In this document: positions 12,641 to 23,128 of the stretch, one piece after another
Position numbering within the stretch: the first letter of the stretch is position 1
Layout of the letters: each line of letters starts with the position of its first letter
Assembly (NCBI GenBank): GCA_029204225.1
Contig: CM055104.1
Location: 45,947,835 to 46,011,834, forward strand
Direction: 5' to 3'
Origin: Diphasiastrum complanatum
Taxonomy: Eukaryota; Streptophyta; Lycopodiopsida; Lycopodiales; Lycopodiaceae
Length of the DNA: 64,000 nucleotides
Translations under genes and position numbers: made by a program
Notes under the pieces: generated by a model
What the model was told of the DNA's origin: nothing
Seen by the model: only the letters and a program-made list of their open reading frames with translations
Database searches by the model: none

Positions 12641-14280
12641 ATTTGTTGGATTAGAAATCTAATCCATATGGAATTTTTTCAACATAGAATGAGCATATCT
12701 AGATTGACATATAAAAATATAATCTTCATGAAAGTCAATCTCTAGGCCTAAAATGTAATGGATCTCTCCTAGATCTTGCATTTTAAACTCATTTCCAAGT
12801 GCTAGATTAGTTTCTTTAACTAGCTTGATACAACTTTCACAAAGAATAATGTCATCAACATAGATTAGAAGAATGACAATATTATTATCAACAAGCTTTA
12901 AATACATGGAAGCATCATAGTCACTAACAACAAATCCTAGTGAGATAATAAAGGTGTTGAGTCTTGAATACCATGATCTTGGTGCTTGCTTTAGTCCATA
13001 AAGACTTTGAAGAGCAAGCACACTTTGGACTCATCCTTGATGAATCCTTGAGGTTGTTCCATACAAATCTCCTCCTCAAGATAACCATTTAAAAAAGCAT
13101 TGGATACATCTAATTGGAACACCTTCCATTTGAAAAGGTGCAAAGGTCTCCTCATAGTCAAGGCCATGGATTTGAGCAAATCCTCTGGCACATAATCTTG
13201 CCTTGAACTTGTTGATGGTGCCATCATGATTGTATTTGATTCGAAATACCCACTTGCAACCAATCACATGCTTGTTGGATGGTGGATCCACAAGCTCCCA
13301 AGTATTGTTGGTGATCAATGCATCATACTCTTGCTTCATGGCATCATACCACTCCTTGGTATTGAGTACTTGCTTGCCTTTATCAACATAAGAGAGCCTC
13401 TTAGGCTCGGATCTATCTCTCATAGATCTTCTTGGTGAAAAAAATCCAAGGAGAATCCTCTTCAAATATCAACCCCATCACATCATAATTGTCTTCAATA
13501 GCAATAGTTGGTGATGCATCTATAGATGACTTGATCTCGGCCCCTTCAAAAGAAAGGATGCTTACTCTTGATAGAAGATCTTGTAAATGGATTTTTGTGA
13601 GATTTAGCAATAGCACAAGCCTCACATGTATTGATCTCCTTGGAAAAAGAGTTTGGCAAGCTAGTTAGCTTTGGCTTCTTTGATCATAGAGTGCATGGAT
13701 TTGTAGTTGGGATGTCTAACCTCTCCATAGATAGCTTGTTCACAAGAGCAACATTAAAAGCATTTACACATTCTCTTGGATCTAGTTTATAGATGCCTCC
13801 AAATCTAGATCCTACTGCAAGTATCTCATCAGTCTTTTTGATAGTACAAGTATCAATATTGAATTTCACATCAAGGCCATTATCAAGCAATTCCCCAACA
13901 CTAATAAGATTCTTTGTAAGCTTAGGGACAAAAAGAACTTTAGTGAGAGAAAGAACTTTAGAAGATACAAGCTTTAAGAGGAATATTCCCAATTCCTTCA
14001 ACAGGACATTCATAATCATTTGCAGTGTATATTGATTTCTTGGCTCCGTCATAAGGTGCAATAGAAGAGAAAGTGTCCTTGGAGCTACATATATGTGAAG
14101 AGGCTCCACTATCAATAGGGTTTTGACAATCCGTGAGTAAATTCTTTGCGAGTTTTGCGAGTTTTATTTACAAATGATTTCTAAAATTTCATGGCACATG
14201 GTATGCTATCAAATATGTAGACTCTATATATACTCATTTTATATTAGATAAAAACTAACTTTGACTATACCAATAGATTC

Positions 14281-14591
14281 TACATAAAAAATGGAGCACT
14301 TTTGCTTTTTGGACCATCTCAATCCGAGCAATAGTAAGAAAGCTATGACAATTCAAAGTTTTAGACTAGAAAACATTTTTCCCTTGGAACTTAAAAGGGG
14401 TAGCACGCCGACGTGCTATCAATTTGAGTTGAAGACTAAAAGCTTATATTGATAGCGCGCTGGCATGCTACCCCTTTCAAGCTCCAGGAAGAAAAAAATA
14501 ATTAGTCTAAAAACTTTGAAGGGAGATAACTTTCTTAACATTGCTCAGATTCAGATGATTCAGAAAGCAAAAATGCTCCATTTTTCATGTA
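14281..14591. repeat. Large imperfect palindrome inside Mutator-like copy 1
   Basis: The left arm, about 14281-14430, matches the reverse complement of about 14440-14591 at roughly 80 percent by eye, with a very short spacer. The transcript would fold into a hairpin of about 150 bp. Each arm carries one AGCACGCCGACGTGCTATC-type motif near the tip. Confidence 0.75.
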
Positions 14592-14631
14592 AAATACATT
14601 GCTTAAATCAAATTTGATAAAAAGAAAATAA

Positions 14632-15497
14632 AAATATTTTATTATTTCATCATCTCACCATAAGCTTAATAGTTAAGTTATAGCATCCATCTAGAACATA
14701 CAATAAAAATGCTTTTGTTTTTACCAGCGTTGATTTTATGATACCTATCATAGGCTTGGCCACATACCATCATGTCTTTTAATGTACGGTCATACATCAA
14801 TCCTTCGCAGTAGACAAAAATGTTTTAGCTTGATAAAAGCCTAATTCAAGTGATTAAGTTTTCTTCTCAATAATATAGCATACTATGTACAATTTGTAGA
14901 CAACATGATTTGCAAACATATCTTTTAGCTAGTAAGGAAATAAACAACGTGATAATGTAGTATCAAAATAGATTTCACCCCCAAAAGCGAAGTAGAATAA
15001 ATTTTAAAAACCTAAGAACAATTTAGCATGCCACGTGCTATCAATTTGACGTAATTTATAAAAAATTAAAATATTTTATTATTTCATCATCTCAACATAA
15101 GCTTAATAGTTAAGTTATAGCATCCATCTAGAACATACAATAAAAATGTTTTTGTTTTTACCAACGTTGATTTTATGATACCTATCATAGGCTTGGCCAC
15201 ATCATGTCTTTTAATGTATGGTCATACATCAATCCTTGGCAGTAGACAAAAATGCTTTAGCTTGATAAAAGAAAATTTAAGTGATTAAGTTTTCCACGTT
15301 CTCAATAATATAACATACTATGTACAATTTATAGACAACATGATTTGCAAACATATATTTTAGCTAGTAAGAAAATAAACAACATGATAATGCAGTATAA
15401 AAATAGATTTCACCCCCAAAAGCAAAGTAGAATAAATTTTTAAAGCCTAAGAGCAATTTAGCATGCCATGTGCTATCAATTTGACGTAATTTAAAAA
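14632..15497 (+). repeat. Tandem duplication inside Mutator-like copy 1 (~436-bp period)
   Basis: Copies at about 14632-15063 and 15068-15497 share the stretch from AAATATTTTATTATTTCATC to GTGCTATCAATTTGACG with small indels. The duplication accounts for the larger size of this copy compared with the other two. Confidence 0.8.
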
Positions 15498-16503
15498 CAC
15501 TAAACTTGCAAAACTCGCAAATGATTTACTCGCAAAATGCCAAACCCCCTATCAATATACCATAATCCATCCTTCTTGAAAGGAGAGGATGAGAAGCTAG
15601 AGACCATAAGAGATCCCTCTCCATCACTTGCAATAGTGTCTCCCTTCTCATTGCTGATGTTGGCTTGCTTGAGTTGATTCTTCTTCTTGAAGCAATTGGT
15701 GGCATAATGGTCTTTCTTGCCACAATAAAAGCACTTGATCTTCTTCTTCTTGAGCTTAGGGCTTTGGCTTTGTCCTTGCTTGAGGATTGTTGATATTGGT
15801 TCTTGCTCCTCCCTTTGTGCTTGTCCTTGACAAATAAAGCTTTGCCATCATTATGATTGAGAGAAAGCTTGTCCATTCTCAAGAGTTTGTACTCTTGTCT
15901 TGATTCTTCAAAAATAAGCACACTTTGGAGAGTCTCCAAGCTTGATAGCTCCTCTTTAATGGCATAGGATTGGACAAGGTTGTCAAATTCATTTCTCAAG
16001 CCATTGAGAATGACTTGGACTAGCTCACTTTGATTGATAGAGTGCAACAACATAGTTTGCATTGGACCACATATATATGAATGAACAACGTCTAACAAAT
16101 CTTTTGTTGCATGCCTATGACTCGATTAAAAAGAATCCTAGTCTGCTTTCCAAGGATGTAGCTATGACAGACAGGGAGGTCGAGTTTGTCGGTTGGATAC
16201 TCGAAATTAAGTTCTAGGGATTGTTTAGACATGTATGGAACAAATATATGCTTCAAGTATTCCTAATCGATGATGCCAATGCATTATTAAAAAGAACAGA
16301 GGTTCTCAAGGCTTGACTAGTATCAGAATAACAATGTGCCAATTTGTATAAGTATACATGTGTCTTGTCGAGTGCAAGGACCTTACTTGTCCTATTGATA
16401 ATTCGGCATTGGTCAGACTCGAACTCTACCTTATGATCTCAATCAGTGATTCTACTTACTAATAACATATTCATAGAGAGTTTAGATACATCCAAAACAT
16501 TTT

Positions 16504-17186
16504 AGATCAGAGTGCAGCCCAAATGAACGTTCAATGGATTCTACAGCTACCTACTCTAAAACGAACTGAATCAAAGCCTACATTTTACTAAACTGAGCTA
16601 CACTTGCATAAATTGACAAAACAAGAAACAAAACTATTCTACAGCATGTTAGAAGTCCAAGAATCAAGAAACTAACCAGTCTATTGATTCTTGGACATCC
16701 CACGAACATCAAGAACTGGACTGCAAAGAGATATGCAAGAACTATACCATAGATCCAGCCTATTTAGTTTACCTGAATGCTGGTTCCTACATTAATCCAC
16801 AAGAAAACAAGAAATCTAATCCACTCTATGAAAGCAGCAAATCTATTCCACTCTACAGTCCACAACCACACACAATGAATGGAAGGGCATGATCATAGGG
16901 GCATCACTCAAGAAAACCATCATGATCAAGGAGCTCAATGGATGCATCTAACTCGTGGAGGCTCTTCTCATTTCAGCATGGAGTTGATACAATTCTCAAA
17001 AAGCTCCTCTTCACAAAGAGGGAGTCTCTTAAATAAGCAAGAGAGCTCCTTAGGTGGCATCCTACTGGAATTTTCACATTTCACAAATTACAAGTGGAAT
17101 AATGCTCTCCACTAGAGGTCACCATCAAAAGGTGGCTCACTCTACTTTTCTAAGAGGGGCCTACTTGCATTTATTACCTTGCCTAA
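16504..17186 (-). repeat. Long direct repeat, left copy (LTR-like)
   Basis: Nearly the same sequence recurs at 20569-21239, from AGATCAGAGTGCAGCCC to CATTTATTACCTTG. The pair brackets a minus-strand Ty3-type gag, so these are best read as the LTRs of a gag-only element (this one would be the 3' LTR). I could not define TG...CA ends or a target duplication, so segmental duplication remains possible. Open frames inside are not supported as genes. Confidence 0.65.
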
Positions 17187-17551
17187 CCTGCAAAACGAAG
17201 GTTTTCCTTGAGACTGAAACTTCAACTGAGAGAAGAACCACGGAAACACCCAGAAGCGAATGGAGGATACAGACCTCCCAGAAGTTAGAATCTGTCAAGA
17301 GACCAAAGATGAGACCGTCAATGGCAAATACAAGTGACCAAACAAAGAAAAAGAGACACGAGGGAGACACTCAAGCATGTAGAGTTATGAAGCTGCTGGA
17401 AGCTCTCCAATTTTGAAGACATCATCCATTTGCAGAAATAGGACATTTTGGTTAAAATGCGACAATTTGCAAAAATAGTTCTTTGTGGTAAAGACCGGCA
17501 ACAATAAGCACTTGGTTTTATGCAAGCGAATGAGGTTAGGAGTGGGATGAT

Positions 17552-17733
17552 GTTGGCTGATTCTGACGAATCCCCAAGATACTCGGCCAGAGCTACCCAC
17601 GAGCACCTCTACCCTTAGACCGAGGAGGTCTCTAAGAAGACGAGATGAACAAAGATTGAGAGCCGAGTATGAGAGTCGAGGAATACTAGCCTCATGGTGA
17701 ATCCCAAAAGTTGGAATGACCATGTAGGAACCA
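17552..17733 (-). repeat. Inverted repeat arm, partner at 21252-21456
   Basis: The reverse complement of this segment reappears just right of the second long direct repeat, with an extra ~30 bp in the other arm. It covers the end of the gag-derived region here. An inverted copy beside a directly repeated copy implies rearrangement or nested insertion rather than a simple LTR element. Confidence 0.75.
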
Positions 17734-18716
17734 TATTGTTTTTCGTCTATAAGGTATCTGTACAAGGTTTGGTTGACCAGGCATAGTGCTTTGGATAGAC
17801 TTCAGGGTAGCTTGAAACTCATTAGTGAGTTTTTCCATTTGTAGTTGGTGTTGCTTATGAAGCAACTCCATCTGGGATTTCCAAAGCTGATCTCGGGTGT
17901 CCTCGATCGGCTTTGACTCATTGACAGGAGCAAGTGGTGCTCTTCTTTTCTTGGATTCGTCAACATCTGATTCTTCGTCTTCTTCCTTGATGGCATCCAC
18001 ATAGCCAACTTTAGGCTCGTATATTCATCATTGGATTTAAGCTCGCGTCTAATCGATTTTGGAAGGCTGACTAAGAACCAGATGATGAGCATCTGTTCGG
18101 AGGGCTGTTCTTGTACTTGACTTTTGAGGCGTTTGAAACGCTCGATATAGTCTTGTACGCGTTCATCTTTTGTCATTTTGATGTTACTCAATTTGACAAA
18201 AGGGCTCTCGATCAAGCGAAAGGGCTTAAAACGCTTGATAAAGGACTCCTTCAAAATTGACCAGTCTGTCTTTTCGTCACGATCAAGGTTGAAAAACCAA
18301 TCACGTGCTTGAGCGATCATGGTTATAAAAAATAGTTGGACCATAGCATCTGAGGATGTTTCGCCATATACATCACATGCATTCTCAAAGATTTGCAAAA
18401 ATCTTTGAGAGTCTGAAGTACCGTCAAACTTTGGTAGATCTAGTTTTGGTGTACGTCTCTCATGAGGAGCAATGTGGGTAGCGGAAGCACCATTAAGATT
18501 GGTTCTGACCTGAGAGGGTTCAGCACCATAAAAATGAGCTCGTGCTCGTGAAGACTCGGCTCTATCAGGTTCTTGTCCATCGAACGGGTTTGTCGATGGC
18601 TCTTGGAGTTCGGCTCTCATTCGGTAGAACCTATGACATCTGATTTGTTCAGTTACAGGGGACCGGATCTCGTATGGATAATCGTCTGGGACTTCAAGAT
18701 CGTTTTGTTGGTCCAT
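17730..18716 (-). pseudogene. Ty3-type retrotransposon gag remnant
   Basis: The minus-strand frame from the ATG at 18716 runs about 240 residues in gag sense. A Pro/Glu-rich N-terminus is followed by a Retrotrans_gag-type capsid helix region with the pattern KLDLPKFDGTSD, then RDWFFNLDR, then WSILKESFIKRF and DYIERFKRL. Near 18000 the sense frame shifts to a second frame (18000-17692) with an acidic stretch and a coiled-coil-like Gln/Leu-rich segment before it degrades. No protease, RT or integrase follows to the left direct repeat, so the element is non-autonomous or deleted. It is related to the gag at 22076-23128. Confidence 0.75.
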
Positions 18717-18839
18717 TGAGGATTGGTGTGTCTATTTTTGTATTGGGTATGAGTTTTTTTTATTGTTTTTCTGATTTTCCGAGTTTTTTTGTGTTTTTGG
18801 AGAGGGTTTTTTTTTTTTTTTTTGGTGTTTTACGGTCCC

Positions 18840-20060
18840 TACGGTTTACGGTTTACGGTTACGGGGGGTTGCAGTTATTTGCATTAGATTTTTGTCAGTG
18901 GTGATATCCGGCTGGTGCGGTCAGTTGCGATCTATGTTTCGTTGTGGTCCGTTGCAGTCCGTTGTGGTCAGTTGCGATTGTGCTGGAGACGGGTGAATGT
19001 GGTAGATGATTGTGGTTTTGACGGGTATATGTACTGTCAACAAGTACCTGTGATGATGGTGGTTGATTGCGGTAGCAGTAGTTGAGTATGGTTTTAGCGG
19101 TGTCAGCGGATGTGTGTGGTGTTAGCGGTCGATTATGGTTGTAGCGGACAATTGCGGTTACAGCAGTCGATTGCGGTGTACGGCCGAGCGCGGTCAATTG
19201 CGTTCTCTATGGGTTAAGTGTGGATGCAGGTATTTTTTGGGTTCGGTTGTGATGGTGGAGAGGAGTGACTATGTTGTGATTGGCTGTAGATGATTGGGTG
19301 ATGTGGAGTGCAGCCAGTTGCGGTTGAAGAGAAGTGGTGTGAATGCGATGGGTTACGAATGAAGGATGAATGGCGTTGGGTGTTTGTGAATGCAGACAGA
19401 TGCGATGTGTTTTTGGTTTAGGTGGAGTATTTTGCAGGTTGGTGTTCTGCAATGTAATGCGGTCAGGTGAGGTGTAGTGCAGGTAATATGGGTGTATGTG
19501 TAATGAAGGCAGTCTGTTTGCGGTCTAATGTGAATGCGGTTAGTGTGTGATTAAAACAGGTGGAGAGGCATGGAAAATGAACAAAGGCAGAGTGTATCAG
19601 ATGCAAACGGAGATTGACGGAGTCAGATGCAAACAATGAACTCAGCAACGAATGTTAACCCGTCGTAGAAAAATTGGAACATGCCAATGCTCTATTTACG
19701 TAGATGTGTGGTGGATGCAAAGAAAATGTGAAGTGATTGGTTATGGTCTGGCGTGGATGTGGTCCGGCTAAGATGGTGTGGGACTCCTGCGGTCGAGATC
19801 TGATGATTGGCTCTGGCTGCAGTTGAGATTGAAGTTTGAGGGGAGTGATGGAGTGTGGATTGCGTCTAATATGGTGGATCAATAGAATGCGACTGTTGTG
19901 GTGGTAGTGCGGTTAGCTGCTGTGTCAGCGGTTGAGTGTATGTGAGCTCCGGTTGAGATTTCAAAAGAAGGCTCCGGTTGAGATGGGTGTCGATGTGTCA
20001 GTCGAGATGGAAGCGAGGAGCTCCGGTTGAGATGCAGCATAGTAGTTAACACACCATCGT
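18840..20060. other. Strand-asymmetric G/T-rich tract with recurring TTGCGGT motifs
   Basis: The plus strand is strongly G/T-rich and repeats short words such as GTTGCGGTC, GATTGCGGT and CAATTGCG; toward the right, GCTCCGGTTGAGAT occurs three times. On the minus strand the A/C-rich complement leaves several open frames rich in His, Thr, Pro and Ser. I regard these as composition artefacts. The tract lies between the gag start and the right direct repeat, where an LTR element would have its leader. Confidence 0.6.
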
Positions 20061-20568
20061 AGAGTTAGGATGATACTGTCCAAGAATGGCCCTGTAATGA
20101 TCCTGTAAGTGCTAGACTACAGATGATGGCAGATCCAGAACGGCCCTCTAATGATGTTGTAAGTGTCAAACTATAAGTGTCAGACTGCAGATGATGGCAG
20201 ATCCAGATATGGATGATGTTGTTTATGGAGCGGATCATGGACGAACGTTGGAACAGGGATGGAGTAGAGATGTGCATGTGTTCAAGCGACAACTGGTGCC
20301 AAATGTTTACAGATCCCCTGCTTCAGAGGATCTATTTACTACGATTCTTTTTACTTACTTCTTCTTCAGAGCCGTTTCTGCCTGTTACCAAGCTTCATGG
20401 CATTCATTAGATGTCTTCTTGATCTTACAATGCCAAACCAGGTAGAAGGGAATAGATAGACATTGTAGTATGTTTCTTTGTCCTGCCTGTCAGAGGACAA
20501 CTCAGGGTCGAACTCTCTTGAACGCACTTACATTCTAAACAAGATGCAAGCCAAGAATGCTCATTCAC
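20061..20568. other. Region between the asymmetric tract and the right direct repeat; no gene seen
   Basis: Contains a short local duplication around AGATGATGGCAGATCCAGA (near 20117 and 20190). No primer-binding-site match to the usual initiator-Met pattern was found next to the direct repeat. Confidence 0.45.
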
Positions 20569-21239
20569 AGATCAGAGTGCAGCCCAAATAGATGTTCAAT
20601 TGATTCTACAACTACCTACTCTAAAACGAACTGAATCAGAGTCTGCATTTTACTAAATTGAGCTACACTTGCATAAATTGACAAAACAAGAAACAAAACT
20701 AATCTACAGCATATTAGAAGTCGAAGAATCAAGAAACCAACCAGTTTATTGATTTTTGGAATCAAGAATTGGACTGCAAAGAGATATGCAAGAATTACAC
20801 CACAGATCCAGCCTATTTAGTTTACCTGAATGCTGGTTCCTACATTAATCCACAAGAAAACAAGAAATCTAATCCACTCTACGAAAGCAGCAAATCTAAT
20901 CCACTTTGCAGTCCACAACCACACACAATTAATGGAAGGGCATGATCATAGGGGCATCACTCAAGAAAACGATCACGATCAAGGAGCTCAATGGATGCAT
21001 CCAACTTGTGGAGGCTCTTCTCATTTCAGCATGGAGTTGATACAATTCTCAAAAAGCTCCTCTTCACAAAGAGGGAGTCTCTTAAATAAGCAAGAGAGCT
21101 CCTTAGGTGGCATCCTAGTGGAATTTCCACATTTCACAAATTACAAGTGGAATAATGCTCTCCACTAGAGGTCACCATCAAAAGGTGGCTCACTCTACTT
21201 TTCTAAGAGGGGCCTACTTGCATTTATTACCTTGTCTAG
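20569..21239 (-). repeat. Long direct repeat, right copy (LTR-like)
   Basis: Partner of 16504-17186 in the same orientation, with scattered substitutions and small indels, including a deletion near 20760. It would be the 5' LTR for the minus-strand gag at 18716. Confidence 0.65.
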
Positions 21240-21251
21240 AAATACTACTTC

Positions 21252-21456
21252 CTACATGGTCATTCCAACTTTTGGGATTCACCATGAGGCTTACACAGTT
21301 TCTACTTGACAGTATTAACTAGTATTCCTTGGCTCTCATACTCGGCTCTTAGTCTTCGTTCATCTCGTCTTCTTAGAGACCTCCTCGGTCTAAGGGTAGA
21401 GGTGCTCGTGGGTAGCTCTGGCCGAGTATCTTGGGGATTCATCAGAATCAGCCAAC
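21252..21456 (+). repeat. Inverted repeat arm, partner at 17552-17733
   Basis: Begins CTACATGGTCATTCCAACTT and ends at GAATCAGCCAACA. It matches the reverse complement of the other arm apart from an insertion of about 30 bp near 21292-21322. Confidence 0.75.
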
Positions 21457-22075
21457 AGAGATGCATACATTATGACATAATATTGAACGCAATAAAATGA
21501 GTAGATTGATTCAACATGTAGCATATACAATCAGATGATGATGAGCACAAGGCAATTGCGGATAGAAACTGCGTACTCTAAACTATCTCTGAGTAACTGA
21601 AAATTTTGTCTGATTGCACTTCTGTTGTTAAGTAGTAAGCCAAGTAGCAATACTAAGCGCTAAGCTAAGATAGAAACGAATCTAGAAAAGAGCATTAGAG
21701 AGAGCTAATGAAATGTTGGATGATCAGCTATTTATACTAAGAAAATAACGCACATCCAGTAGAACAACTATTAGGTCGCAGATCGCAATAGCCAGCTGGC
21801 CATAATGCGTTGGCATCCATCCAGTTAGGACTTCTCGAAAATTTACTTGCTAATTAGTTAGGGCAAGTCTATAGCTTCGATTCAAGTGGAACAATAATTG
21901 TCTTTCATTGACATGGCCAAAGTCTTCGCCTTTCATCGAGGACGTTGATATGTTGGATGATGTCCGATATGTCGGACCTATTAGCGATTCCATAAAGATC
22001 TTATTGAGTTTGCATCTTCTATGTGTAGTAGATATTAGATTTCTACATTGTCAATGGTGCTAGACGTGTCGTGAT
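21457..22075. other. Intergenic or element-derived DNA, no gene seen
   Basis: No coding domain or RNA gene recognised. It is probably non-coding sequence of the Ty3-type element whose gag follows to the right on the minus strand. Confidence 0.4.
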
Positions 22076-23128
22076 TCATAACCAAAGATCAAAGGGGCAA
22101 ATTGTTTCTTCGTGATTTGATTTTTCTTCACAACACTTTCCATCTACGATTTTCTTGATATTGAAACTTATAATACCTTTGATGAATGACTGTGGATTGA
22201 ATAAACAAAAAGCTGTCTCATGTCTAGTTGAGTTGCATAGATGACAATACGTGTCTGACATTCGTCTTTTTATCGCTGGACATTCATTCATAGTATGATT
22301 CCCAGCACAGATTGCACACCAAACATTTTTCGTGCTAGGAGATGTTTTAGCCATCTTATCAGTTGCTTTGTCGCTTTTAGCTTGCTGCTCTTCCAATGCT
22401 TTTAACTTCGCATCAAACTGATTCTACATCTTTTCTTGCTGCATCTGCTACTTCTGACCAAGTTTTTCAAACTCATTCATCATTAACTCGGATGTTGCAT
22501 TAATGTTCATAGATGCAATAGTGGTAGATGTTGTGGTCATTTGCCCTGCTGTATACAACAAGATTCCAATATTTGGTTCATCATCGGAATCATCATCCTC
22601 TTCTCATATTGCATAATCCATTGGATGTTGCGAGGCCAAGTAATCTCGTCAATGTTTGAGTTCACGTCTGATCCTCTTTGGTAAACCTGCTAAGAACCAC
22701 ATGATCATAGCTTCATTATTTATGAGATCTGGTTCACATATGGATCTTAGATGTTTGATTTGCTCAATGTAATGTCACACGCCCTCCTTCTTTCCCATTT
22801 TAATTTTACTTAAGAGTAGATCTTCCAAGAACTTTCTTGGCTTAAATCTCGTGATGAGGGCAAATTTAACTACTTTCCAATCTAAATGTTTTGTCAAGTC
22901 TTGATTATAAAACCAATCTTGAGTAGCACTAGTTAAGGACATAGGAAATAATTTAAGTTTATCCTCTAGATTAACTTCACCATAGACTTTGCATGATTCA
23001 ATAAAGATTTTTAGGAATCTAAGTGGATCAAATAATCCATTGTACATTGGCAATTCTAAATGAGGAGATCTTCTAATGATAGGATGTGGGGGTACCCGAA
23101 CTTCAAGTTCAACATCTGAATCTGCCAT
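22076..23128 (-). pseudogene. Second Ty3-type gag remnant, with two zinc knuckles
   Basis: Read from the ATG at 23128. A PHLELPMYNG stretch, ATQDWFYNQD and a LITRFKPRKF region give a capsid-type gag. After stop codons the frame continues with WFLAGLPKRIRREL, an acidic stretch and a Gln-rich segment. It ends in two cysteine motifs, CAICAGNHTMNEC and CHLCNSTRHETAFC, near 22310-22200. Several in-frame stops make it inactive. It resembles the 17730-18716 gag in domain order and in the RRELK junction, so both belong to one lineage. No pol is seen nearby. Confidence 0.75.

Larger units (their letters stand above)
14118..15548. mobile_element. Mutator-like non-autonomous DNA transposon, copy 1 (1431 bp)
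   Basis: Both ends carry inverted repeats of about 50 bp. The left starts GGGTTTTGACAATCCGTGAG; the right, reverse-complemented, reads GGGGTTTGGCATTTTGCGAG. Both continue into TTTGCGAGTTTTGC. Perfect 9-bp direct repeats CTATCAATA flank the element at 14109-14117 and 15549-15557. Removing the element and one repeat restores the copia protease active site Ile-Asp-Ser-Gly-Ala. The 9-bp target duplication and long terminal repeats fit Mutator-like elements better than hAT (8 bp) or PIF/Harbinger (3 bp). No transposase is encoded. Confidence 0.85.
12652..16098 (-). pseudogene. Degenerate Ty1/copia gag-pol, interrupted by a Mutator-like element
   Basis: Read on the minus strand from 16098. A truncated gag has a UBN2-like helical region followed, in another frame, by a CCHC knuckle (CFYCGKKDHYATNC) near 15740-15700. 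The protease motif WYIDSGAS is split by the insertion at 14118-15548. Protease continues to about 13790, followed by a GAG-pre-integrase region with a CEACAIAKSHKN motif near 13600. The integrase core is deleted. The reverse transcriptase runs 13465-12659, with [43 protein letters not shown] and YVDDI in order across three frames. It stops after the RT thumb; RNase H and LTRs are not seen. Multiple frameshifts and stops make it non-functional. Confidence 0.85.

Noticed and set aside
14118-15548. hAT or PIF/Harbinger assignment for the inverted-repeat element
   Set aside because: The target duplication reads as 9 bp and is confirmed by the protease frame; Harbinger gives 3 bp and hAT 8 bp with different end bases.
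16879-17416. Plus-strand ORFs in the long direct repeats
   Set aside because: They lie in LTR-like DNA, are duplicated at 20830-21168 as part of the repeat, and have no domain.
18828-18862. Telomere-like repeat (TTTACGG words)
   Set aside because: Only two or three units, and the plant telomere unit is TTTAGGG; not telomeric.
18895-19882. String of minus-strand open frames in the A/C-rich tract
   Set aside because: Low-complexity His/Thr/Pro/Ser composition explained by strand bias; frames change, and there is no domain.
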